Assembly (NCBI RefSeq): GCF_021390645.1
Contig: NZ_JAJEJT010000002.1
Span: forward strand, 868,001-932,000
Source of the DNA: Paraburkholderia flagellata
GTDB taxonomy: Bacteria > Pseudomonadota > Gammaproteobacteria > Burkholderiales > Burkholderiaceae
Length of the DNA stretch: 64,000 nucleotides
Direction: 5' to 3'
Position numbers and translations under genes: made by a program. Under the pieces are notes generated by a model. That model made no database searches and was not told the DNA's origin. It saw only the letters and a program-made list of their open reading frames with translations. Every line of letters starts with the position of its first letter. Position 1 is the first letter of the stretch. This document shows positions 53,841 through 62,049 of the stretch, piece after piece.

Positions 53841-55169
53841 TTACTGCACCGTGGCGAGCACGTCGCGCACCGTGCCGAACAGGCGCGCGATTTCCTCTTC
53901 GGTCACGATGAGCGGCGGCGAGAACGCGAGAATGTCGCCCGTGAAGCGGATCAGCACGCCTGCTTCGAAGCACTTCACGAAAACCTCGTAAGCGCGCGCG
54001 CCCGGCGCGCCATCGCGCGAATCGAGTTCGACGCCGGCAACGAGGCCGAGGTTGCGCACGTCCTTCACGTGCTTTTCGCCGCGCAGCGCATGCGCTGCGG
54101 CCTCGAACTTCGGCGCGAGTGCGTCGGCGCGCTCGAACAGGCCCTCACGGCGATACAGGTCCTGTGTCGCGATCGCGGCGGCGGCGGCGAGCGGGTGCGC
54201 CGAATACGTGTAGCCGTGGAACAGCTCGATTGCGCCCTGCGCGCCGCTGTTCACGATCGTGTCGTGAATCGTGCGGCTCGCGGCCACGCCGCCCATCGGC
54301 ACGGCGGCGTTGTTGATCGCCTTGGCCATGGTGATGATGTCCGGCGTGACGCCGAAATACTCGCTGGCCGTGGCCTTGCCGAGGCGCCCGAAGCCCGTGA
54401 TGACCTCGTCGAAAATCAGCAGGATGCCGTGCTTCGTGCAGATCTCGCGCAGGCGCTGCAGATAGCCTTGCGGCGGAATCAGCACGCCCGTCGAACCTGC
54501 CACGGGCTCCACGATCACGGCCGCGATGGTCGAGGCGTCGTGCAGCGCGACGATGCGCTCGAGGTCGTCGGCGAGGTGGGCACCCCAGCCCGGCTGGCCC
54601 TTCGAGAACGCGTTGTGTTCAAGATTGTGTGTGTGCGGCAGATGATCGACGGCCGGCAGCAACTGGCCCGAAAACGCCTTGCGATTCGGCGCAATGCCGC
54701 CCACCGAAATGCCGCCGAAGCCCACGCCGTGGTAGCCGCGCTCGCGGCCGATCAGCTTGGTGCGCTGGCCTTCGCCGCGTGCGCGATGGTAGGCGAGCGC
54801 GATCTTCAGCGCGGTGTCGACCGACTCCGAGCCGGAATTCGTGAAGAACACGCGGTCGAGCCCGGCCGGCATGATCTCCGCGATCTTCTGCGCTGCCTCG
54901 AACGCGAGCGGGTGGCCCATCTGAAACGTGGGAGCGAAGTCGAGCTTGGCGGCTTGCTGGGCGATCGCCGCGACAATCTCCTCGCGTGCATGGCCCGCGT
55001 TCACACACCAGAGGCCCGCGCTGCCGTCGAGCACCTCACGGCCATCGGTCGTGCGGTAGTACATGCCTTTGGCCGATTCGAGCAGGCGCGGCGCGGCCTT
55101 GAACTGGCGGTTGGCGGTGAAGGGCATCCAGAACGACGAGAGATCGTCGATGACAGGGCGCGAAGTCAT
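53841..55169 (-). CDS. Class III omega-aminotransferase (beta-alanine/omega-amino acid:pyruvate type)
   Basis: A 442-residue PLP enzyme. It has FWMPFTANRQFK near the N-end (typical of beta-alanine:pyruvate transaminases), FTNSGSESVDTALKIA (phosphate-binding), ERGYHGVGFGG, LIFDEVITGFGRLG and PDIITMAKAINNAAVPMGGV with the PLP-binding Lys. Substrates are likely beta-alanine, GABA or a similar omega-amino acid with pyruvate. It is divergent from a MocR regulator, the usual GabR/TauR layout. Confidence 0.92.
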   Translation of the reverse strand: MTSRPVIDDLSSFWMPFTANRQFKAAPRLLESAKGMYYRTTDGREVLDGSAGLWCVNAGHAREEIVAAIAQQAAKLDFAPTFQMGHPLAFEAAQKIAEIMPAGLDRVFFTNSGSESVDTALKIALAYHRARGEGQRTKLIGRERGYHGVGFGGISVGGIAPNRKAFSGQLLPAVDHLPHTHNLEHNAFSKGQPGWGAHLADDLERIVALHDASTIAAVIVEPVAGSTGVLIPPQGYLQRLREICTKHGILLIFDEVITGFGRLGKATASEYFGVTPDIITMAKAINNAAVPMGGVAASRTIHDTIVNSGAQGAIELFHGYTYSAHPLAAAAAIATQDLYRREGLFERADALAPKFEAAAHALRGEKHVKDVRNLGLVAGVELDSRDGAPGARAYEVFVKCFEAGVLIRFTGDILAFSPPLIVTEEEIARLFGTVRDVLATVQ

Positions 55170-55238
55170 GCGTGCTTCTCCTCAGGTAGGTTTGGCTCAA
55201 CTGTAGCGCCGGGGCTTGAAGCGCGGCATAGACAGTCT

Positions 55239-55289
55239 CTATACTGATCTGCAAACCGTGCTGGACAATTCTCGCCAACTGTATTGGTC
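55239..55289. promoter_or_regulatory. Direct-repeat operator between the aminotransferase and MocR genes
   Basis: CTATACTGATC (55239–55249) and CTGTATTGGTC (55279–55289) match at 8 of 11 positions and start exactly 40 bp apart. GabR, a MocR-type regulator, binds two short direct repeats with a 40-bp period, so this geometry fits a binding site for the adjacent MocR protein. It lies 70–120 bp before the aminotransferase start and 50–100 bp before the MocR start. Confidence 0.6.
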
Positions 55290-55338
55290 GGCGCCCGGAT
55301 CGTTCGGGTTTTCCCTCGCACTATACGCTGGCTTTCCC

Positions 55339-56742
55339 ATGATCGAACTCGAACTGGAGCGTGGCCGCGGCGCAGCGCCTACGCTCGTCGAGCAGCTCGT
55401 ACAGGGCTTCACGCGCGCTATCGAAGCGCAAACGCTGCGCGCTGGCGCGCTGCTGCCCTCGGTGCGGCAACTCGCGCAAACGCACGAGCTATCCACCTAT
55501 ACAGTGACCGAAGCGTACAGCCGCCTCGTTTCGATGGGCTTCGTGGTCGCGCGGCGCGGCTCGGGCTACCGCGTGGCGCAGCGCAGCGAGACGGCACGGG
55601 CGAGCGGGACGGGCTGGCAGCCGCCCACGCTCACGGCCACGTGGCTGCTCTCCGACGTGTTCGCCGATCATTCGGTGCCGATCAAGGCGGGCTGCGGCTG
55701 GGTGCCGGGCGAGTGGATCAACGAGAGCGGCCTGCAGCACGCCCTGCGCGCCATGAGCCGGGTGCCGGCCGTGCGTCTTGGCGACTACGGGCACCCTTAC
55801 GGCTACGCGCCGCTGCGCGAGCGCATTGCGGCGCAACTGGACCGCCAGGGGCTGCCTGTCGAGGTGTCGAACGTCCTGCTGACGCAGGGCGCGACGCAGG
55901 GGCTCGATCTCATCGTGCGAACGCTGCTGCGGCCCGGCGACACGGTGCTCGTGGAAGACCCCGGCTACTGCAATCTGCTGCAGATCCTCAAGCTCGCGGG
56001 GCTCACGGTGCACGGCGTGCCGCGCACGCCGGCCGGGCTCGACATCGAGGCGCTCGAGCGCCAGGTGGCCGCGCATCAGCCCAAGGCGATCTTCGTGAAC
56101 ACGACGCTGCAGAATCCCACCGGCGCGACGTATGCGATGTCCAATGCGTTCCGCTTGCTGCAGATCGCCGAGCGCCAGCGCATGTGGGTCGTCGAGGACG
56201 ACGTGAGCCGCGAACTTGCGCCGCCAGGCGCGCCGCTGCTCGCGGCGATGGAGGGCTTGCAGCGGGTGCTGTACGTCAGCGGCTTTTCGAAGACGGTCAC
56301 GCCATCGCTGCGTTGCGGCTATGTGGTCGCCGAGCGCGATGTGCTGCGCGAGCTGGCGCGCGCGAAGATGGCCGTGGGGCTCACCTCGTCGTCTACCATC
56401 GAGCGCATGGTCGACAAGGTGTTGCTCGAAGGGCGCCACGCACGGCATGTCGAGCTGGTGAACGAGCGGCTGAAGGCCGCGCATGCGTGCGTGGAGGAGC
56501 GGCTGGATGCGCTGGGGCTCGAGATATTCCATCGTCCGCGCGCGGGGCTCTTCGTGTGGGCGCGCCTTGCGATCGAACCCGAACGGGCCGGCGCGATTGC
56601 TACTGCTGCGCTGCGCGACGGCATCTGGCTCGCGCCCGGCTCTTATTTCCGGCCCGACGACGAACCGAGCGCGTGGTTTCGCTTCAATGCACCGTATTCG
56701 ACGGACGATGCGCTGTGGCGGTTTATCGAGCGTGCGCGCTAG
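55339..56742 (+). CDS. MocR-family PLP-dependent transcription regulator (GabR/PdxR-like)
   Basis: A 467-residue fusion of a GntR-type winged helix (~10–80: AGALLPSVRQLAQTHELST, VTEAYSRLVSMGFVVARRGSG) and a fold-type I aminotransferase-like domain (~110–467). The latter has GDYGHPYGYAPLRE, DTVLVEDPGYC, NTTLQNPTGATY and the PLP-binding Lys in SGFSKTVTPS. MocR proteins sense the PLP adduct of an amino acid and control a neighbouring aminotransferase gene. The start MIELELERG is preferred; a TTG at 55216 would overlap the operator. Stop is 9 bp from the converging DNA polymerase II gene. Confidence 0.92.
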   Translation: MIELELERGRGAAPTLVEQLVQGFTRAIEAQTLRAGALLPSVRQLAQTHELSTYTVTEAYSRLVSMGFVVARRGSGYRVAQRSETARASGTGWQPPTLTATWLLSDVFADHSVPIKAGCGWVPGEWINESGLQHALRAMSRVPAVRLGDYGHPYGYAPLRERIAAQLDRQGLPVEVSNVLLTQGATQGLDLIVRTLLRPGDTVLVEDPGYCNLLQILKLAGLTVHGVPRTPAGLDIEALERQVAAHQPKAIFVNTTLQNPTGATYAMSNAFRLLQIAERQRMWVVEDDVSRELAPPGAPLLAAMEGLQRVLYVSGFSKTVTPSLRCGYVVAERDVLRELARAKMAVGLTSSSTIERMVDKVLLEGRHARHVELVNERLKAAHACVEERLDALGLEIFHRPRAGLFVWARLAIEPERAGAIATAALRDGIWLAPGSYFRPDDEPSAWFRFNAPYSTDDALWRFIERAR

Positions 56743-56751
56743 GTCTCGCGC

Positions 56752-59127
56752 TCAAAACAAACTCTGCTGTCCCGACATCAGCGTATCGAAATCATCGCGC
56801 AGGAAAGGCAGAATCGCGTCCGCAACAGGCTGTAGCTGGCGGCTTACATAGAACGCGTAATCGAGCGGCGAACTCAGCGTTTCGAGCGGCTCGGGCCCGG
56901 CCGTCGTCATCACGTAGCTGATCCAGCCGCCGTTCTGATATTGGAGCGGACGGCCTTTCGCGCGATTGAACTCGTCCGCGACGCGCGCGGCCCGCACGTG
57001 CGGCGGCACGTTGCGCTGATATTCGACGAGCGGCCGGCGCAATCGCTTGCGGTAGACGAGCTGGTCGTCCAGTTCGCCATTGAGCGTGCGCCGCACATAG
57101 TCGCGGATGTACTCCACGTAGGGCTCGCGCTGGAAAATGCGCCGGTACAGCTCGCGCTGGAACTCCTGCGCGAGCGGCGTCCAGTCGGTACGCACGGTCT
57201 CGAGGCCCTTGAACACGACTTCTTCGCCGCCGTTCTTCGCGAGCGTGAGGCCGGCGTAGCGCTTTTTACTGCCTTCTTCCGCGCCACGTACCGTAGGCAT
57301 GAGAAAGCGCGAGTAATGGCGTTCGAACTGCAATTCCAGGGCGCTTTGGATACCGAAGCGTTCCTGCAATTCGGCCTTCCACGATGCGTTGACGTGCTCG
57401 ACGAGTTGCTTGCCGGTGCGCGTGGCGTCGGCCTCGCTGTGCGCGTGCTTGAGCCAGACGAAGGTCGAGTCGGTATCGCCGTAAATCACGTCGTAGCCCT
57501 GCGACTCGATGAGTTGACGGGTTCTGCGCATGATCTCGTGCCCGCGCATCGTGATCGAAGAGGCGAGGCGCGGATCGAAGAAACGGCAACCGGTCGAGCC
57601 GAGCACGCCGTAAAACGCGTTCATGATGATCTTGAGCGCCTGCGATAGCGGGGCGTTGTGCTGCCGCTTCGCATTTTCGCGCTCCTCCCACACTTGGCGC
57701 ACGATTTCTGGCAGACAGTGCTTCTCACGGGAAAAGCGCGCACCGAGAAAGCCGGGCACGGACACATCGTCGCCGGGATCGCTCAGACCTTCGATGAGAC
57801 CAACAGGATCGATCAGGAACGTGCGGATGATCGAGGGGTAGAGGCTCTTGTAGTCGAGCACGAGCACCGAGTCGTAGATGCCGGGGCGCGAGTCCATGAC
57901 GAAGCCGCCGGGGCTGTTCTCGCCCACCACGTCGCCGAGATTCGGGGCGACGTAGCCGAGCCTGTGCATCTTTGGCAGATACAGGTGCGTGAACGCGGCG
58001 ACCGAACCGCCGCTGCGATCCACGGGCAGCCCCGTGACGGACGCGCGTTCGAGCAGAAAGGCAATCAGTTCGGTTTTCTCGAAGACGCGCGTGACCAGTT
58101 CGCAGTCCTTGAGGTTGTAGCGGGCCAGCGCGGGTTTGTCTTCGTCGAAGCGGCGCTGGATCTCGTCCATGCGCTGATACGGATTGTCGATGGACTTGCC
58201 TTCACCGAGCAACGCCTGTGCGACGTATTCGAGGCTGAACGACGGAAAGCTCCAGGTGGCCGAGCGCAGCGCCTCGATGCCGTCGATGATGAGTCGGCCC
58301 GCTGCACCCGCAAAGAAATGATTTTCCCGCATGCCGTGCTCGCGCCACTCCATGACCTCGCCGCCGCGCCCAAGGCGCAGGGGCACGCCCGTTTGCTGGG
58401 CATGCGCGTGCAACACACGCAAGTCGAACTGCACGAGATTCCAGCCGATGATCGCGTCGGGGTCGTGCTGCGCCATCCACGCGTTGAGGCGTTCGAGCAT
58501 TTGCGCGCGGCTTTCGCAGTATTCGAAGTCGAAGTCGATCTGGCTCGCGTCGCCATTGGCGGGGCCGAGCATGTAGACCTGGCGTTGTCCGCAGCCTTCG
58601 AGCGCAATGGAATAAAGCTCGCCCTGTGCGCTCGTTTCGATGTCGAGCGACACGAGTTTCAGGTGCGGGCGATAGCCGTTCGCGGGTTTCATTTCGCCGT
58701 CGAGCAGTACGGCGCTTTCGTTTGCGGCGTCCGAATCGCCGCGAAACAGCACAGGCGCGGTGATGAACCGCTCCATCATGTAGCGGTCGGGCGGCTGGAT
58801 ATCGGCTTCGTAGACGTCGACGCCCGCTTTGGCGAGGCGTTTTGCATGCCCCGCCAGGGCGCGATATTGCGGCGAGTAGAGCCCCAGCACCCGGCGGCGC
58901 TGGAAGTCGCACAGATTGAGCGGGCGGAGCTCGGCGCGCGCGTCGCCCTTTAGCGCGGCACGGGCCGCGGCTTGCTGCGCGGCCGGCACGAATGCGACAG
59001 AGGGCTGGGGACGCAGGCGCACCTGGCGCGGTCCCGCGTCGGTCGCGAGCCAGAAGTCGACCTCGGTGTGTTCGCCCGTATCGCGCCAATGGCGGGTGAG
59101 AATAAAACCCGCTTCAAACTCAGACAA
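56752..59127 (-). CDS. polB: DNA polymerase II (family B)
   Basis: A 791-residue polymerase, the E. coli PolB length (783). The 3'–5' exonuclease motif SLDIETS is at ~160, with [11 protein letters not shown] as exo II. Polymerase motifs are [10 protein letters not shown] (A), [16 protein letters not shown] (B) and [10 protein letters not shown] (C). The very C-end GQQSLF is a beta-clamp-binding motif (QxxLF type). It takes part in translesion synthesis and replication restart; the E. coli gene is SOS-induced, but no LexA-type box was recognised here. Transcribed alone, convergent with the MocR gene. Confidence 0.95.
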   Translation of the reverse strand: MSEFEAGFILTRHWRDTGEHTEVDFWLATDAGPRQVRLRPQPSVAFVPAAQQAAARAALKGDARAELRPLNLCDFQRRRVLGLYSPQYRALAGHAKRLAKAGVDVYEADIQPPDRYMMERFITAPVLFRGDSDAANESAVLLDGEMKPANGYRPHLKLVSLDIETSAQGELYSIALEGCGQRQVYMLGPANGDASQIDFDFEYCESRAQMLERLNAWMAQHDPDAIIGWNLVQFDLRVLHAHAQQTGVPLRLGRGGEVMEWREHGMRENHFFAGAAGRLIIDGIEALRSATWSFPSFSLEYVAQALLGEGKSIDNPYQRMDEIQRRFDEDKPALARYNLKDCELVTRVFEKTELIAFLLERASVTGLPVDRSGGSVAAFTHLYLPKMHRLGYVAPNLGDVVGENSPGGFVMDSRPGIYDSVLVLDYKSLYPSIIRTFLIDPVGLIEGLSDPGDDVSVPGFLGARFSREKHCLPEIVRQVWEERENAKRQHNAPLSQALKIIMNAFYGVLGSTGCRFFDPRLASSITMRGHEIMRRTRQLIESQGYDVIYGDTDSTFVWLKHAHSEADATRTGKQLVEHVNASWKAELQERFGIQSALELQFERHYSRFLMPTVRGAEEGSKKRYAGLTLAKNGGEEVVFKGLETVRTDWTPLAQEFQRELYRRIFQREPYVEYIRDYVRRTLNGELDDQLVYRKRLRRPLVEYQRNVPPHVRAARVADEFNRAKGRPLQYQNGGWISYVMTTAGPEPLETLSSPLDYAFYVSRQLQPVADAILPFLRDDFDTLMSGQQSLF

Positions 59128-59223
59128 AGTGTGACTCCGCCGCCCATGTTTCCCGGTTGCGATTGTAGCGGTTGAGTTGGCCGTTGAACCGGCATTTGAA
59201 CCGAAGAAGGGCGGCGGGCCGTT

Positions 59224-59841
59224 TTAGCGCTGAAGCAGGTGCGCGAACATCGGATACAGCGAAACGATCAGCGAAAGCGCCATGGCGACGTTGAACAGAC
59301 GCAGCCGCCGCGGATTCGACAGAAAGCGCCGCATGCTGGTCCCGAACGCGGCCCAGATGCAGATGCAGGGCAGGCCGATCACATAGAACAGGACGGCCAT
59401 CGCCATCGTATTGGTGCCGAAGTTCGCGGAAAGGCGGATCGTGGTGGCGGCCGTGAGCACCATCATCCACGCTTTCGGATTGACCCACTGGAACGCGATG
59501 GCTTCGTGAAAGCGCATGGGCCGGTGCTCGCCGCTCTTGACCTTGAGGTCGCCCGAGGTGCCGATTTTCCACGCGAGATACAGGAGGTACGCAATGCTCG
59601 CGACTTCCAGCACGACGTAGAGCGACGGAATGTGCCGGAAGACCTGGCCAAGCCCGAAGCCCACCGAAAGCATGAGCACGACTACGCCCGCGCTAATGCC
59701 GAGAATGTGCGGCACCGTGCGGCGAAAACCGAAGTTGACGCCGGACGCGAGCAGCATGGTGTTATTGGGGCCGGGCGTGATGGTCGTGACCACGACGAAG
59801 AGCATGCCGGCGGGCAGCGCGCTGAGCATTTCGGGCAGCAT
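59224..59841 (-). CDS. LysE/RhtB-family amino-acid exporter
   Basis: A 205-residue membrane protein with six hydrophobic segments and the family motif TTITPGPNNTMLLASG near the N-end, followed by GISAGVVVLML and WVNPKAWMMVL (~115). It would export amino acids or related metabolites. The ribosome site is weak (GGAG, 13 bases upstream). Such genes are often controlled by a divergent MocR or LysR regulator; none is intact on the upstream side, but direct repeats are present at 59903–59922. Confidence 0.92.
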   Translation of the reverse strand: MLPEMLSALPAGMLFVVVTTITPGPNNTMLLASGVNFGFRRTVPHILGISAGVVVLMLSVGFGLGQVFRHIPSLYVVLEVASIAYLLYLAWKIGTSGDLKVKSGEHRPMRFHEAIAFQWVNPKAWMMVLTAATTIRLSANFGTNTMAMAVLFYVIGLPCICIWAAFGTSMRRFLSNPRRLRLFNVAMALSLIVSLYPMFAHLLQR

Positions 59842-60524
59842 GATGCGAGAGGCTCCGGAAAGAGAGGACTGATTCGACGGGAACCAGTTTAACGACAGTG
59901 CGCGGTACAGTACCGGTACAGTTGTGAAGACGCTGAACGGTACGGATTGGGGCGTGATGGCGCGGTTCGCCCGGTCGTTGACGACTTCGCGGACACGCCG
60001 GCAATGGTGATCGCCGGCATGGCCGAGGCGGTGGGCTCAAATCGCGCTGCGGCCACGGTCACTTTGTAATTTGGTCGTTGTGAATTCGCAAAAGAGAAAC
60101 ATGATTTGTTCATGCCTGTTCAATAGCGATCAAAACGGGAAAATCTCAAGTGGCGTCAACTCCCAGCGGGGATCCTGCAATTGGCCTTGGCGTACTGAGG
60201 TGCGCGCCCGATATTCAGCATAAATGTTGGCAAACCGTGCATCTTTAATCTGCTGCCGATGAGGGCGGTTGATTTGTCGAAACGAAACATAAAAAGGTCC
60301 TGACAAGATGGTGAACGCGGGTTTTTCCACTCAACGAGCGTTCCCCTGTAAAACCGGCTAGTCTTCATCGGTGCGCGCAATCTTTGAATCCTTGTGCGTG
60401 ATCAGGTCTCTATCGAGATCGTGCGGATTCTGGAATATCGGATACGCACGATGCCAGGTGACTGAGACTGTCTTTTGAATGTTGTCACAGGATCCGCTCC
60501 GGTGACACCAGCAAGGAGACTGGC
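59842..60524. other. Gene-poor region with possible gene remnant (683 bp)
   Basis: Contains the direct repeats before the LysE-type gene. A plus-strand frame at 59893–60069 has no usual start codon but reads like a real C-terminal end (YGLGRDGAVRPVVDDFADTP, then MVIAGMAEAVGSN, then a stop), suggesting a truncated gene. From 60070 to 60500 the DNA is clearly AT-richer than the rest of the window, without a supported ORF. Confidence 0.45.
59903..59922. promoter_or_regulatory. Direct repeat upstream of the LysE-type gene
   Basis: CGGTACAGT occurs at 59903–59911 and again at 59914–59922 (11-bp period, one helical turn), with a third partial copy CGGTACGG at 59938–59945. GTACCGGTAC in the middle is also palindromic. 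Probable regulator site 62–81 bp before the exporter start; the regulator is not known. Confidence 0.5.
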
Positions 60525-60770
60525 ATGCGAGGTGCCGGCCGTGCGTTTGTCCCTTCGCTTGCTGCCTCGCTCGCGCTTTCCGCCAGCGAGGCCCCAACGT
60601 CGGGCTCCACCTCTATGCCGGCCCAGGCGCAGTGGGTGTTCGTCGTCATTCTCCTGTTCGTATTCAAGTACGGGACCTTCCACCTGAATATCCAGTCCGC
60701 GACGCAAGAGGGCAGCCTCATTGCGCAGATTCGCGCGACGATGTGGGTCACCGTGTTCGTGTTCGCATGA
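60525..60770 (+). CDS. Possible small membrane protein, 81 aa
   Basis: MRGAGRAFVPSLAASLAL begins a short protein with one or two hydrophobic stretches: AQWVFVVILLFVFKYGTF (~34–51) and a C-terminal ATMWVTVFVFA. The ribosome site AAGGAG, 7 bases before the ATG, is good. No family is recognised and the composition is not clearly distinct from chance, so it may not be real. It lies 157 bp upstream of the second RND adaptor gene on the same strand. Confidence 0.4.
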   Translation: MRGAGRAFVPSLAASLALSASEAPTSGSTSMPAQAQWVFVVILLFVFKYGTFHLNIQSATQEGSLIAQIRATMWVTVFVFA

Positions 60771-60927
60771 CGTGTCCGATCGTTCGCGATGCGGTCGACT
60801 TCTAGCGCTTCAATCGTAGTCGTTTTCGGATGGATACAGCGGCGCGCCCAGCGGGGCTGCAACAGGGCGCGAAGTCATTTCAGGATGGACGCGGGCAGCC
60901 TGTCCAAGGATCCAGAGGAATACGCCA

Positions 60928-62049
60928 GTGTTTGCGAATCATGCTGCAGGTCGAGCGGTTTCCCTGCCTTTTGCCGTGACGCTGTGCGCGCTGTGTGTAT
61001 TGGCGGCAGGCTCACTGCTGGCGGGCTGCCGTAAGGGCGAAGAAGCGCCAGTGACGGAGGTCCGTCCGGTACGCGTCGTCAGGGTGGAAAAGCAGGAGGC
61101 GGGAACAACCATCGCCTTGACCGGAAGGTTGCAGGCGCAGGCTGAGATCAATCAGTCGTTCCGTATCGACGGAAGAATGACGTCCCGCAACGTCGACGTC
61201 GGAGACCGCGTCCGGGCGGGCCAGGTGCTGGCGCGGCTTGACCGGATGAACGAGGAAAGCAGCCTCCAGTCCGCCCGGGCACAACTGGCCGCCGCTCAGG
61301 CGCAAGCCCTGGAAGCGCGCACCATGTTCACCCGGATGCGCGATCTGCTTGCGGAACATGCCGTGTCGCGTGCTTCGTTCGAACAGTCGGAAGCGATGGC
61401 AAAGATCACCCAGTCGCAAGTCGATTCTGCGCAGTCGTTGGTCAGCATCGCTCAGAATCGGCTGAGTTACACCGATCTGGTTTCCGACGTCGCCGGCGTG
61501 GTGACGGCGCGTGGGGCGGAGCCGGGTGAGGTGGTCCCGGCTGGCCGCATGATCGTGCAGATCGCTCGCGAAGGCGCGGTGGATGCCGTATTCGATGTGC
61601 CCGCCGCGATCAAGGATGTCGCGCCGGCCAATCCCGACATTGTCATCGCGCTTGCCAGCAACCCCGAGGTCACCGCCGTTGGTAAGGTGCGCGAAGTATC
61701 GCCCCGCGCCGATCCGGTGACCGGAACCTTTGCGGTCCGGGTTCAAGTTGTTGATCCACCGGCAGCCATGCGCCTTGGCAGTACGGTCATTGGCCACATG
61801 AAGCTCCCGCGCGCGGCGGCCATCGAAATTCCTTCGAGCGCCCTGATCCAGCCCGGAGGAAAACCGGCGGTCTGGGTGGTCGATACGAAGACAGGGACGG
61901 TTTCGGTGCGTGAGGTCGAGCTTCAGGCATATGGCGAGGACCGCGTTCAGGTATCGCAAGGGCTCACCACAGGCGACGTGGTCGTGACTGCCGGCGTGCA
62001 GGCATTGCGGCCGGGACAGAAAATTAACTGGACCGAGGCCCCCAGGTGA
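60928..62049 (+). CDS. RND efflux periplasmic adaptor lipoprotein
   Basis: A 373-residue membrane-fusion protein with a lipoprotein signal (lipobox LAGC, Cys34). Then come the barrel-sandwich strand VRPVRVVRVEKQEAG, the lipoyl half VDVGDRVRAGQVLARLD, an alpha-hairpin (~105–165), the second lipoyl half YTDLVSDVAGVVTARGAEPGEVV and a C-terminal beta-barrel with SALIQPGGKPAVWVVD. The start codon is GTG at 60928 with AGAGGAA upstream. It overlaps the permease start by 4 bp (GTGA). No OmpA-like domain, unlike the adaptor at 1–806. Confidence 0.93.
   Translation: MFANHAAGRAVSLPFAVTLCALCVLAAGSLLAGCRKGEEAPVTEVRPVRVVRVEKQEAGTTIALTGRLQAQAEINQSFRIDGRMTSRNVDVGDRVRAGQVLARLDRMNEESSLQSARAQLAAAQAQALEARTMFTRMRDLLAEHAVSRASFEQSEAMAKITQSQVDSAQSLVSIAQNRLSYTDLVSDVAGVVTARGAEPGEVVPAGRMIVQIAREGAVDAVFDVPAAIKDVAPANPDIVIALASNPEVTAVGKVREVSPRADPVTGTFAVRVQVVDPPAAMRLGSTVIGHMKLPRAAAIEIPSSALIQPGGKPAVWVVDTKTGTVSVREVELQAYGEDRVQVSQGLTTGDVVVTAGVQALRPGQKINWTEAPR

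Noticed and set aside
53538..55247. A 569-codon plus-strand frame opposite the aminotransferase gene
   Set aside because: Passes through a terminator hairpin and is antisense to a conserved PLP enzyme; no family resemblance.
60130..60330. A 66-codon minus-strand ORF in the AT-rich region
   Set aside because: No ribosome site, no recognised domain, and it overlaps another equally plausible short frame; probably chance.
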